5,349 nt of DNA, from the NCBI GenBank assembly GCA_026417675.1, contig JAOACV010000221.1:1-5349 (forward strand), in the 5' to 3' direction. Every line of letters starts with the position of its first letter. Within the stretch, counting starts at the first letter, position 1. The DNA is from Verrucomicrobiia bacterium. GTDB lineage: Bacteria > Verrucomicrobiota > Verrucomicrobiia > CAIQCK01. The notes below the pieces were generated by a model. That model did not search any database and was not told the origin of the DNA. It was given only the letters and a program-made list of their open reading frames with translations. Made by a program: the position numbers and the translations under genes. Below are positions 1 through 5,349 of the stretch, piece after piece.

Positions 1-632
1 TACCAGCTCAGCGCAATGGCGAGGCCGACGAGCACAAACCACCATCGGCAATCACGCAGGAGGGCGCGCGGGTTGCTGTTCCACAGCCGCCAGATGACCA
101 GCGTCACAAGCGGCATCACCAGCGAGGCGGGACCCTTGTTGAGGAAACCGACGCCCATCGTGATCCACGCTAGGAGCGGCTTCTCCTCCAGAAAGGCGAA
201 AAGCGCCAGCGTGACGAAAAACGCCTGCGGCACGTCGGTCTCGGCTTGGCGCGCGTATTGCATCCAGAGCGGTCCGCTGGTCAAGGCCAGCCCGGCGAAG
301 AATCCGGCGCGGTCGCCCAAGTGCCGACGGCCCAACCCGTAGAGCAGCAATACGCTGGCAACGCCGAACAGCGCGACCGGCACCCGCCCTGCAAGTTCGT
401 TCACCTGCCCCGAAACGACGTAACCGGCGGCGGTCAACCAGTAGAGTAGGGGAGGTTTCTCGTAGCGCGGCTGGCCCATCAGGTAGGGCACCAGATAGTC
501 GCCGCGCTCGCGCATTTCGCGCGCCGTCTCCAGCACCCGGCCTTCTTGGGAGCGCGAAATGCCATCTGCGCCGAGGCCGATAAAAAAAGAGGCGGCGGAG
601 AGCACCAGAAGGCTGGCGATCTTAAGGCGCAT
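1..632 (-). CDS. ArnT/PMT_2-type glycosyltransferase, N-terminal part (3' end outside window)
   Basis: Translating the minus strand from ATG at 632 gives 210 uninterrupted codons up to the window edge, so the gene is truncated by the window and is not broken. The N-terminus is a short hydrophobic signal-anchor helix (about 5-22). Then come SQEGRVLETAREM (28-40), GDYLVP (44-49), RYEKPPLLYW (56-65), NELAGRVPVAL (78-88), GRRHLGDRAG (101-110), ARQAETD (127-133) and FLNKGP (163-168). These match, in order, the family's acidic loop, its KPPL-YWL element, R-P segment, rrlfG-raG segment, tD element with D133 as the conserved Asp, and LtKGP. Such enzymes move a sugar from polyprenyl phosphate to a lipid or protein at the outer face of the inner membrane; ArnT acts on lipid A. 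The usual DE-x-RY start of the loop is here QEGR, so the acceptor need not be lipid A. The start overlaps the preceding stop by 11 bases (ATGCGCCTTAA), supporting co-translation. Full-length members have roughly 450-600 residues, so more than half is missing. Confidence 0.93.
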   Translation of the reverse strand, partial: MRLKIASLLVLSAASFFIGLGADGISRSQEGRVLETAREMRERGDYLVPYLMGQPRYEKPPLLYWLTAAGYVVSGQVNELAGRVPVALFGVASVLLLYGLGRRHLGDRAGFFAGLALTSGPLWMQYARQAETDVPQAFFVTLALFAFLEEKPLLAWITMGVGFLNKGPASLVMPLVTLVIWRLWNSNPRALLRDCRWWFVLVGLAIALSW

Positions 633-1479
633 GGGCGACTCGTGGCCAGCGTTTGACGGTGCGCAGCGCCAGCCAACAGAAGATCAGCAAGGTCAGCACC
701 GCGACCAGTTCGGTCGGCTCTTGAAGGCGCGACCAGAGCGGTGGCACACGGTTGCCTGTGATCCATTTATACGCCACCCGCTCCAGCGCGTGGAACAATA
801 CGACGACAAAGCCGGGTGTCAGGACCGGATGCGGGATGAAGGCATAGAGCGCCTTCTCTTGGAACCACTCGCGCCGGCGCGACGCGACCCACAGCGAACT
901 GATCAGACCGTAGAGAGCGAGGACGGTCATGCCAAGCTTGATCCAGTTTTGCACACGCGGCTGGTTATGGAGCGTCAGTTCCGCTTGGAGGTTGGTTTCC
1001 TTGACCTGTACCGTCCAGGAATCGGGAAACAACTGCAAGCCAAACGTCTCGCCCCAGCGCGCTTCATCCGCCGCGATGACGGCGGCCCCGACGCCCACGA
1101 CCAGGTAAATGACAGCCAGCGCGCGCCGACCGCGGCGCTTGGCGTGCCATGCAATCTGCAACGCAATGACCGCAGTGGCAGCCTCGACGGCGATCTTGGC
1201 GACATGGTTGGGGCCAAGACAATGTTGATAACGCCACGCGTGTTTGCGTGCGCGTTCGTCGTCCGCCAAGACGCCCGCCGTCTCGACGGCGGAACGCGGC
1301 GTCAACGGGCCGAACCAGCGCGCCTTGGCCGTCAGGTTCCAGAAAACCGCCGGCCGGACCAACATAAGGGTGTGCGCGGCGGCGAAGATGACGATCGGGA
1401 GCATAAACATCGTCACGACCGCGGCCTTTGGCAGCCGAAGCTCTTCTGCCCATGAAGTCTTGGGTTTTGGATTAGGCAT
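622..1479 (-). CDS. Conserved polytopic membrane protein of unknown function with a buried E-W-G / N-Q-E-HN motif
   Basis: The product is 285 residues with about six hydrophobic segments (roughly 21-41, 95-112, 119-137, 180-199, 219-236, 257-274), so it should sit in the cytoplasmic membrane. No enzyme family can be named with certainty. The most distinctive stretch follows the third helix: DEARWGETFG (138-147) and then NLQAELTLHN (163-172). From memory, this resembles a family of uncharacterised bacterial membrane proteins with an EE-x2-WGQ element followed by N-x-QGE-x3-HN; that is recall, not a search result. E139, W142, N163, Q165, E167, H171 and N172 are candidate functional residues. 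Near the C-terminus E254 and E257 precede the last helix, an arrangement I also associate with that family. The ATG at 1479 is 27 bases after the upstream stop and has no clear ribosome-binding site. The 3' end overlaps the next gene by 11 bases. Placement between two glycosyltransferases suggests a role in the same envelope process, which is inference only. Confidence 0.85.
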   Translation of the reverse strand: MPNPKPKTSWAEELRLPKAAVVTMFMLPIVIFAAAHTLMLVRPAVFWNLTAKARWFGPLTPRSAVETAGVLADDERARKHAWRYQHCLGPNHVAKIAVEAATAVIALQIAWHAKRRGRRALAVIYLVVGVGAAVIAADEARWGETFGLQLFPDSWTVQVKETNLQAELTLHNQPRVQNWIKLGMTVLALYGLISSLWVASRRREWFQEKALYAFIPHPVLTPGFVVVLFHALERVAYKWITGNRVPPLWSRLQEPTELVAVLTLLIFCWLALRTVKRWPRVAHAP

Positions 1480-1480
1480 G

Positions 1481-1502
1481 GCAACTGCGGGTGGCGCGTT
1501 GC
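1481..1502 (-). promoter_or_regulatory. Possible small hairpin in the only intergenic gap
   Basis: The 27-base gap between the stop at 1507 and the ATG at 1479 contains an imperfect inverted repeat. Bases 1481-1485 pair with 1498-1502 (GCAAC with GTTGC) and 1487-1489 pair with 1495-1497 (GCG with CGC), leaving one bulged base at 1486 and a five-base loop at 1490-1494. In the minus-strand transcript the structure would end one base before the ATG. There is no T-run after it, so it is not an intrinsic terminator. It could dampen translation start or act as an mRNA processing or stability element. Such a short stem can arise by chance in GC-rich DNA. Confidence 0.3.
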
Positions 1503-1506
1503 AGCG

Positions 1507-3552
1507 TTATTGGGGCCAGCGCCTGCGATCGCAGAGCAGGACCATGTTGACGCCTTCCAACTGTTTGCCGGCCTTGAGCGGAAAGTCGTCGGGGAATTTC
1601 AAGAACCGCAGGATGGGCGCCCACTGCATCCATTCATCCAACATGATCTCGGTGTAGAACCGCCGGTTGAGGGAAACCGGTGTCAGCAGCAACGCAGAGA
1701 TGTGCTGGTAGAGGTCGTTGATCTTGTAAAACTCCTCCGGCGTGGCCGGCAGCCAGAAACAACGCCGGTCGCCATACCACGCCACAGCCCACGGCTGGTC
1801 GCTGGCCATGTATTCCTTGGCCTCCAGATAACCCGCCGCCTGCGCAACCTTGGGCGGATAGTAGGGTGGATACGCAAACCGATCCGGCGTCGGACCGGCC
1901 AGGCGGAACACCAGCGGCATGGCTGTCAAGGCGATGAACAACCCCACGATTGTGCCGCGCCAGATGGGAATGAAAACCTGCGCCCGCTCCAGAAGCACGT
2001 AGAACAGCGCACTGCCGAAGATGGTCATCAGGGGCGTCAGCAACACCAACAGGTTGCCTTCTTGCGCCAGCGTGTCTGGCGGTCGAGGCTCGACACCTGC
2101 CGTGCAAGTCACTAAAAACAAGACCACGCCGCAGCCAACCGCATACCACTTGAACCGGTTCACCTGCGGTCGTCGAAACCGATAGAAAAGCGCTGCGAGA
2201 AAAAACGCGGTTGTCACACCGGAGCCGATGGCCCACGGGCTGTCGGTCCACAGTTCATGCGCGTTGCGCGCCGCCTTCTCGAAAATGCGTTTCACAGTGA
2301 CCGCCGTCAGGGCATCTCGGATCGCCTTGTCATCAATCATCCGTTCCAACCGCGTCCGGCGCAACGGCTCGGTCTTCTCATACACGGTGTAGCCGGCGAC
2401 GCCGAAAGGATGGCTGGCTATCCAGACATTGCGCATCATCCACGGTCCGGCCACGGTCAAAAAGGCCGTCAGCATGCCCAGCGCGAGCCATGCGCCCCGG
2501 TGCAGACCCCACATCCGCCAGCCCAGCAGCGCCAGCGGCAAAAGCAACCAGCCGCCCGCATACTTGGTCAAGAACGCGCAACCGGCGACCATCCCCGCAG
2601 CAAGCGCCAGCAACACGCTCAATGCCGGCCGTTGACCCTGGGAGCGCCAGTCATTGGCGATCACCATCAACAGGCAGGCCAGGGTCGCCCAGAACATTAG
2701 CAGCATGATGTTCAGCCCCGAAATCGCATACTGGCAGACGGTCTCGCACAGCACAAACAAGCAGGTCGCCGTCACGCCGACGCGCCGGTCGAACAATCGC
2801 CGCGCGATTAGATAGATCAGCCAGCCGTTCAGCAGCGTCAGCGGGATGCCCAGCCCATACACAACCCAGCGTTCGGGGCTGTAGATCGTATAGGCTTCCT
2901 CCGCCTCGACCTTGAACGAGGTCTTGGGGGCCCACAGCAGCGCGAACAGCATCAGCAACAACAACATCCCCAACGCATGCCACGGCAACTGGCCCCGGCG
3001 CAGTTTGCGCCGGAACGCGCGCTGCAGGACCCATGTGATCCAGAGACCCACCGCGCCCAGCAATCCCCAGCGCAGATGCGGATACGCCAAAACGTCCACG
3101 ATGATCTGCCGCGCGGTCTTCGGGTCGTCCGGGCCGCGCGGCGGCACAGGATTGTCCGCCGGCCACAGATCGCCCTTCTGCACCATGTAAAGCAGCGCGC
3201 CCGCCAGCACGGGATAGGCGGGCGGATTCATCAGGTCAGGATGACTGCCCAACATCATCTGCTTCCAGCGGGAGCGCTGGCTCAACTGCCACAAGCTGAT
3301 CGGGCGCAGGACGCGGGTGGTGTAGCCGTCGCCGCGCATCAAATTGCGCCCCAACTGCATCTGGTCCATCGCCTCGGCGAAACGCACGCCGCGGAACTGG
3401 CTGCCGGCGTAGATCAACAGCAGCATGATCGCTGCCGCCATCAACAGCACACCGCGCAAGACTATTTGGCCCGCGCCGATGTCCATGAGGTGGACGGTGT
3501 CTTGAATCGCGGCAAAAACAGGGCGGGGCAGTTGTTCGTTGGGCGTGCTCAC
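1507..3552 (-). CDS. Polytopic membrane protein, probable GT-C (GT39/PMT-like) glycosyltransferase
   Basis: This 681-residue integral membrane protein is built like polyprenyl-phosphate-sugar-dependent glycosyltransferases. After the first membrane helix (about 30-50) comes an outer loop with FAEAMDQMQLGRNLMRGDGY (58-77), the position where this fold carries its acidic catalytic or metal-binding residues (candidates E60, D63). HPDLMNPPAYP (104-114) follows, resembling the family's loop with a PLYP-like element. Further hydrophobic helices lie at about 163-180, 190-209, 230-250, 258-300, 311-345 and beyond, with LTKY (328-331) in place of the family's LTKG/LTRY element. About 128 soluble C-terminal residues (554-681) follow the last helix. 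The chosen start is GTG at 3552, because it overlaps the regulator stop as GTGA, typical of translational coupling. An ATG at 3486 (residue 23) would also leave helix 1 intact. The frame upstream to 3861 is a shadow of the regulator. Donor and acceptor are unknown; glycosyltransferase activity is inferred from fold-like motifs. Confidence 0.83.
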   Translation of the reverse strand: MSTPNEQLPRPVFAAIQDTVHLMDIGAGQIVLRGVLLMAAAIMLLLIYAGSQFRGVRFAEAMDQMQLGRNLMRGDGYTTRVLRPISLWQLSQRSRWKQMMLGSHPDLMNPPAYPVLAGALLYMVQKGDLWPADNPVPPRGPDDPKTARQIIVDVLAYPHLRWGLLGAVGLWITWVLQRAFRRKLRRGQLPWHALGMLLLLMLFALLWAPKTSFKVEAEEAYTIYSPERWVVYGLGIPLTLLNGWLIYLIARRLFDRRVGVTATCLFVLCETVCQYAISGLNIMLLMFWATLACLLMVIANDWRSQGQRPALSVLLALAAGMVAGCAFLTKYAGGWLLLPLALLGWRMWGLHRGAWLALGMLTAFLTVAGPWMMRNVWIASHPFGVAGYTVYEKTEPLRRTRLERMIDDKAIRDALTAVTVKRIFEKAARNAHELWTDSPWAIGSGVTTAFFLAALFYRFRRPQVNRFKWYAVGCGVVLFLVTCTAGVEPRPPDTLAQEGNLLVLLTPLMTIFGSALFYVLLERAQVFIPIWRGTIVGLFIALTAMPLVFRLAGPTPDRFAYPPYYPPKVAQAAGYLEAKEYMASDQPWAVAWYGDRRCFWLPATPEEFYKINDLYQHISALLLTPVSLNRRFYTEIMLDEWMQWAPILRFLKFPDDFPLKAGKQLEGVNMVLLCDRRRWPQ

Positions 3553-4949
3553 AGGTCGTGCAGTTTGTATTCGGCAATCTTTCGGTGCAAGGTGCGTCGG
3601 CTGATGCCGAGTTGCTTGGCGGCCAGGGAACGGTTGCCGTCGGTGGCTTTCAACGCGTGGATAATCATGAGCCGCTCGGCCTCCCGCATCGTCATGGCGC
3701 TCTTGACCAACTGATCGGGCGACACCGCGCCCTGCTCGCGGGCCGTCTCGACCGTCGCACGCACGGCGGGCGGCAGGTCGCGCAGAGTGATTTTCTCGCC
3801 GCGCGCCAGCACCACCGCGCGCTCGATGGCTGTGCGCAGCTCCCGCACGTTGCCAGGCCAAGAGTAAAGCTGGAGCGCGCTCATCGCCTCCGGCGTGATT
3901 TCGGTGATCGCTTTGTTGTTCTCGCGCGAGAATTCCCGCAGGAACGCGTTGGCCAGCAGCACCACGTCGTCACCCCGCTCGCGAAGCGGGGGCAGGGTAA
4001 TGGTGACCACTTGCAGCCGGTAGAAGAGGTCGTCGCGGAACTTGCCCGCCTTGACGAGTTCTTCGAGGTTGCGGTTGGTCGCCGCCACCAGCCGGACGTC
4101 CACGGTCAAGGTTTTGTTACCGCCGACGCGCTCGAACTGACGCTCGCCAAGCACGCGCAGGATTTTGACCTGCACCGACGGGTCTATCTCGCCAATCTCG
4201 TCGAGGAAAACGGTGCCGCCGTCAGCCTCTTCAAAGCGCCCAATCCGCCGCTCCACCGCGCCGGTGAACGCGCCCTTCTCGTGGCCGAACAACTCGCTTT
4301 CCAGCAGGCTCAGTGACAACGCCGCGCAATGCACGGCCACAAACGGGCCGTTCCGCCGCGGGCTGAGTTGATGGATGGCCCGCGCGACCACTTCCTTGCC
4401 CGTGCCGCTCTCGCCTTGAATAAGGACGCTCGCGCGGCTGGGCGCGACCTGCCGGACGGTGTCCAGCACCTCGATCATCGGCGCGGACTGGCCGATGATG
4501 TTCTGCAGACCGTAGCGGGCGTCGAGTTGCTGGCGCAGTCGGAAAACCTCCGCCTCGCTCTGGCGGCTCTTGAGGGCGCGACGCAGCACAAGTTCGAGCC
4601 GGTCCAAGTCAATCGGCTTGGTCAAGTAATCGTATGCGCCCCGCCGCATCGCCTCGACAGCGTTCTCGACCGTGCCGTAGGCAGTCATCACGATGCTGAC
4701 CGGCGGCCGGGCCAGCGATTGCGCCCGCTGCACCAACTGCAAGCCGTCCGCGCCCGGCATCCGCAAATCAGCCAGGAGAAGATCGAAACACTCGCTCTCC
4801 AGCAATTGCATCGCCTTGGCACCGTCCTCGGCCAGCGTCACCGCGTAATCCTTCTCCAGCGCGCGGCGCAACCCCTCGCGCGTGTGTTTCTCGTCGTCGG
4901 CGATCAACACGAGCGGTTTGGTGCTGTTGTTTTGGGGTGTCGAGTCCAT
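3549..4949 (-). CDS. Sigma-54-dependent response regulator, NtrC family
   Basis: This is a complete 466-residue bacterial enhancer-binding protein with the full three-domain layout. The receiver domain (about 12-125) has the acidic pair D18/D19, phospho-acceptor D61 in LLLADLRMPG, switch residue T89 and K111 in the TKP motif. The AAA+ domain (about 150-385) has Walker A GESGTGKE (179-186), the sigma-54-contacting GAFTGA loop (226-231), Walker B VFLDE (247-251), sensor I ATN (290-292), FRDDLFYRL (304-312) and WPGNVREL (364-371). A Fis-type helix-turn-helix lies at about 423-460, with LAAKQLGISRRTLHRKI as the DNA-reading part. All motifs needed for ATP hydrolysis and sigma-54 activation are intact. 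The frame is open to 5096, but the ATG at 4949 is preferred: it gives the normal short N-terminus before the receiver, and the extra 49 codons would lie inside the kinase gene. The start sits one base after the kinase stop. The target promoters are unknown; downstream genes suggest envelope glycosylation. Subfamily (AtoC-, ZraR- or PrsR-like) cannot be told. Confidence 0.97.
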   Translation of the reverse strand: MDSTPQNNSTKPLVLIADDEKHTREGLRRALEKDYAVTLAEDGAKAMQLLESECFDLLLADLRMPGADGLQLVQRAQSLARPPVSIVMTAYGTVENAVEAMRRGAYDYLTKPIDLDRLELVLRRALKSRQSEAEVFRLRQQLDARYGLQNIIGQSAPMIEVLDTVRQVAPSRASVLIQGESGTGKEVVARAIHQLSPRRNGPFVAVHCAALSLSLLESELFGHEKGAFTGAVERRIGRFEEADGGTVFLDEIGEIDPSVQVKILRVLGERQFERVGGNKTLTVDVRLVAATNRNLEELVKAGKFRDDLFYRLQVVTITLPPLRERGDDVVLLANAFLREFSRENNKAITEITPEAMSALQLYSWPGNVRELRTAIERAVVLARGEKITLRDLPPAVRATVETAREQGAVSPDQLVKSAMTMREAERLMIIHALKATDGNRSLAAKQLGISRRTLHRKIAEYKLHDL

Positions 4950-4950
4950 C

Positions 4951-5349
4951 TCAACTCGGCTCAGAGCCAGCCGCCGGCGTTGGCCCGGCGCTGGGGGCGG
5001 CTTCCAACAGCCGCGCGCGTTTTTCAGGCGTGGGCAGCCGGATGCGGAACCCCGTGCCGCGGCCCACCCCGCTGTCCCCCTCGATCGCGCCGCCATGTTG
5101 CTGAACGATCCGGCGCACGATCATCAATCCCAAACCCATCCCGCCCGCGCGCAGGCTTTGATAAGGATCGAATACCCGGCCGATCTCGTCGGCGGGAATG
5201 CCTTTGCCTGTGTCGCGCACGCTGATGACCACGCTGTCCTCAGCGCGTTCCGTGGCGACGGCCAGCTTGCCGCCGGGCGCCATCGCTTGGAGCGCGTTCT
5301 TGATGAGATTGATCAGCACCTGCTTCATCTGGTCGTGGTCGAGCCACAG
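4951..5349 (-). CDS. Sensor histidine kinase, C-terminal ATPase domain (partial, 5' end outside window)
   Basis: The visible 132 residues are the catalytic ATP-binding (HATPase_c) domain of a two-component sensor kinase, which phosphorylates a partner response regulator. The reading frame stays open to the window edge; the ATG at 5328 is internal, because the seven codons before it (LWLDHDQ) already belong to the N-box region. Numbering from the first visible residue, the N-box is QVLINLIKNALQAM (10-23) with the Mg-binding Asn at about 18, the G1 box is DTGKGIP (46-52), the F-box begins at FDPY (60-63), and the G2 box is GMGLGL (70-75), followed by MIVRRIVQQHGG (76-87). An Ala/Pro-rich tail follows LPTP (105-108). 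The His-bearing DHp domain and any sensor domain lie outside the window, so the stimulus cannot be read. The stop codon is one base from the start of the sigma-54 regulator, so the two almost certainly form a cognate pair. The NtrB-like layout fits that partner. The F-box is unusual (see findings). Confidence 0.95.
   Translation of the reverse strand: MWLDHDQMKQVLINLIKNALQAMAPGGKLAVATERAEDSVVISVRDTGKGIPADEIGRVFDPYQSLRAGGMGLGLMIVRRIVQQHGGAIEGDSGVGRGTGFRIRLPTPEKRARLLEAAPSAGPTPAAGSEPS

Noticed and set aside
742..755. Sigma-54 promoter-like TGGCAC with TTGC on the plus strand
   Set aside because: The GG-to-GC spacing is nine bases instead of ten, and it faces against the genes from inside a coding region.
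1134..1149. Minus-strand TGGCAC...GCGC resembling a -24/-12 promoter inside the 285-residue gene
   Set aside because: The GG-N10-GC spacing is right, but the -12 part lacks the TT and the bases are explained by the codons for W111-H112; it lies about 500 bases before the next start.
559..1455. 298-codon plus-strand open frame, and similar plus-strand frames at 1510-2115, 2977-3714, 3558-4316 and 4329-5225
   Set aside because: They lie opposite well-supported minus-strand genes, are rich in Arg, Gln, His and Pro as expected from the complement of GC-rich genes, and show no recognisable motif.
1480..1506. Intrinsic terminator in the intergenic gap
   Set aside because: The stem is short and has no following T-run on the transcript strand; the start codon follows at once.
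3553..3861. Longer start (3861) for the 681-residue membrane protein
   Set aside because: The added 103 residues are the antisense-free shadow frame of the regulator's Fis domain and lack hydrophobic or family character; the GTG at 3552 overlaps the stop of the regulator.
4950..5096. Longer start (ATG at 5096) for the response regulator, adding 49 N-terminal residues
   Set aside because: The extra segment overlaps the kinase coding region in another frame, is Arg/Ala-rich and unlike any receiver-domain extension; the ATG at 4949 directly follows the kinase stop.
1..5349. Exosortase/PEP-CTERM cluster with a PrsK/PrsR-type regulatory pair
   Set aside because: A sigma-54 pair beside glycan genes brings this to mind, but no exosortase, PEP-CTERM protein or polysaccharide chain-length gene is present and the kinase sensor domain is not visible.
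1..5349. RNA genes, CRISPR arrays, insertion sequences or phage genes
   Set aside because: All of the window is occupied by five coding regions with normal junctions; no direct repeats, transposase motifs or RNA-like blocks were seen.

Overview
The window is a compact block of five genes, all read from the minus strand, with almost no intergenic DNA. In transcription order (high to low coordinates) they are: the C-terminal end of a sensor histidine kinase (4951-5349, cut by the window edge); a complete NtrC-type sigma-54-dependent response regulator (3549-4949); a 681-residue polytopic membrane protein that looks like a GT-C (GT39/PMT-like) glycosyltransferase (1507-3552); a 285-residue polytopic membrane protein of unknown function (622-1479); and the N-terminal 210 residues of an ArnT/PMT_2-type glycosyltransferase (1-632, cut by the other edge). 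The last gene is easy to miss because its reading frame runs off the start of the window.

The junctions are operon-like throughout: a 1-base gap between kinase and regulator, a 4-base GTGA overlap between regulator and first glycosyltransferase, a 27-base gap that can fold into a small hairpin before the unknown membrane protein, and an 11-base overlap into the last gene. No promoter or terminator is visible, so the transcript probably starts above 5349 and ends outside the window on the other side. None of the four visible start codons has a clear Shine-Dalgarno sequence.

Functionally this joins a phosphorelay that activates sigma-54 RNA polymerase to a set of membrane proteins. The two glycosyltransferases are of the kind that use polyprenyl-phosphate-linked sugars on the outer face of the cytoplasmic membrane. 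A reasonable inference is regulated modification of a lipid, envelope glycan or secreted protein. The sequence does not show the acceptor, the sugar, or whether the regulator controls its own operon.

The DNA is GC-rich (judged by eye). The style of the glycosyltransferases, the lack of Shine-Dalgarno sequences and the NtrC-type pair would suit a Gram-negative bacterium, possibly of the Verrucomicrobiota/Planctomycetota group or a deltaproteobacterial relative. That placement is a low-confidence impression. There are no RNA genes, mobile elements, CRISPR arrays or long repeats. No stretch of more than 300 bases lacks a gene. The long plus-strand open frames are antisense shadows of these genes.
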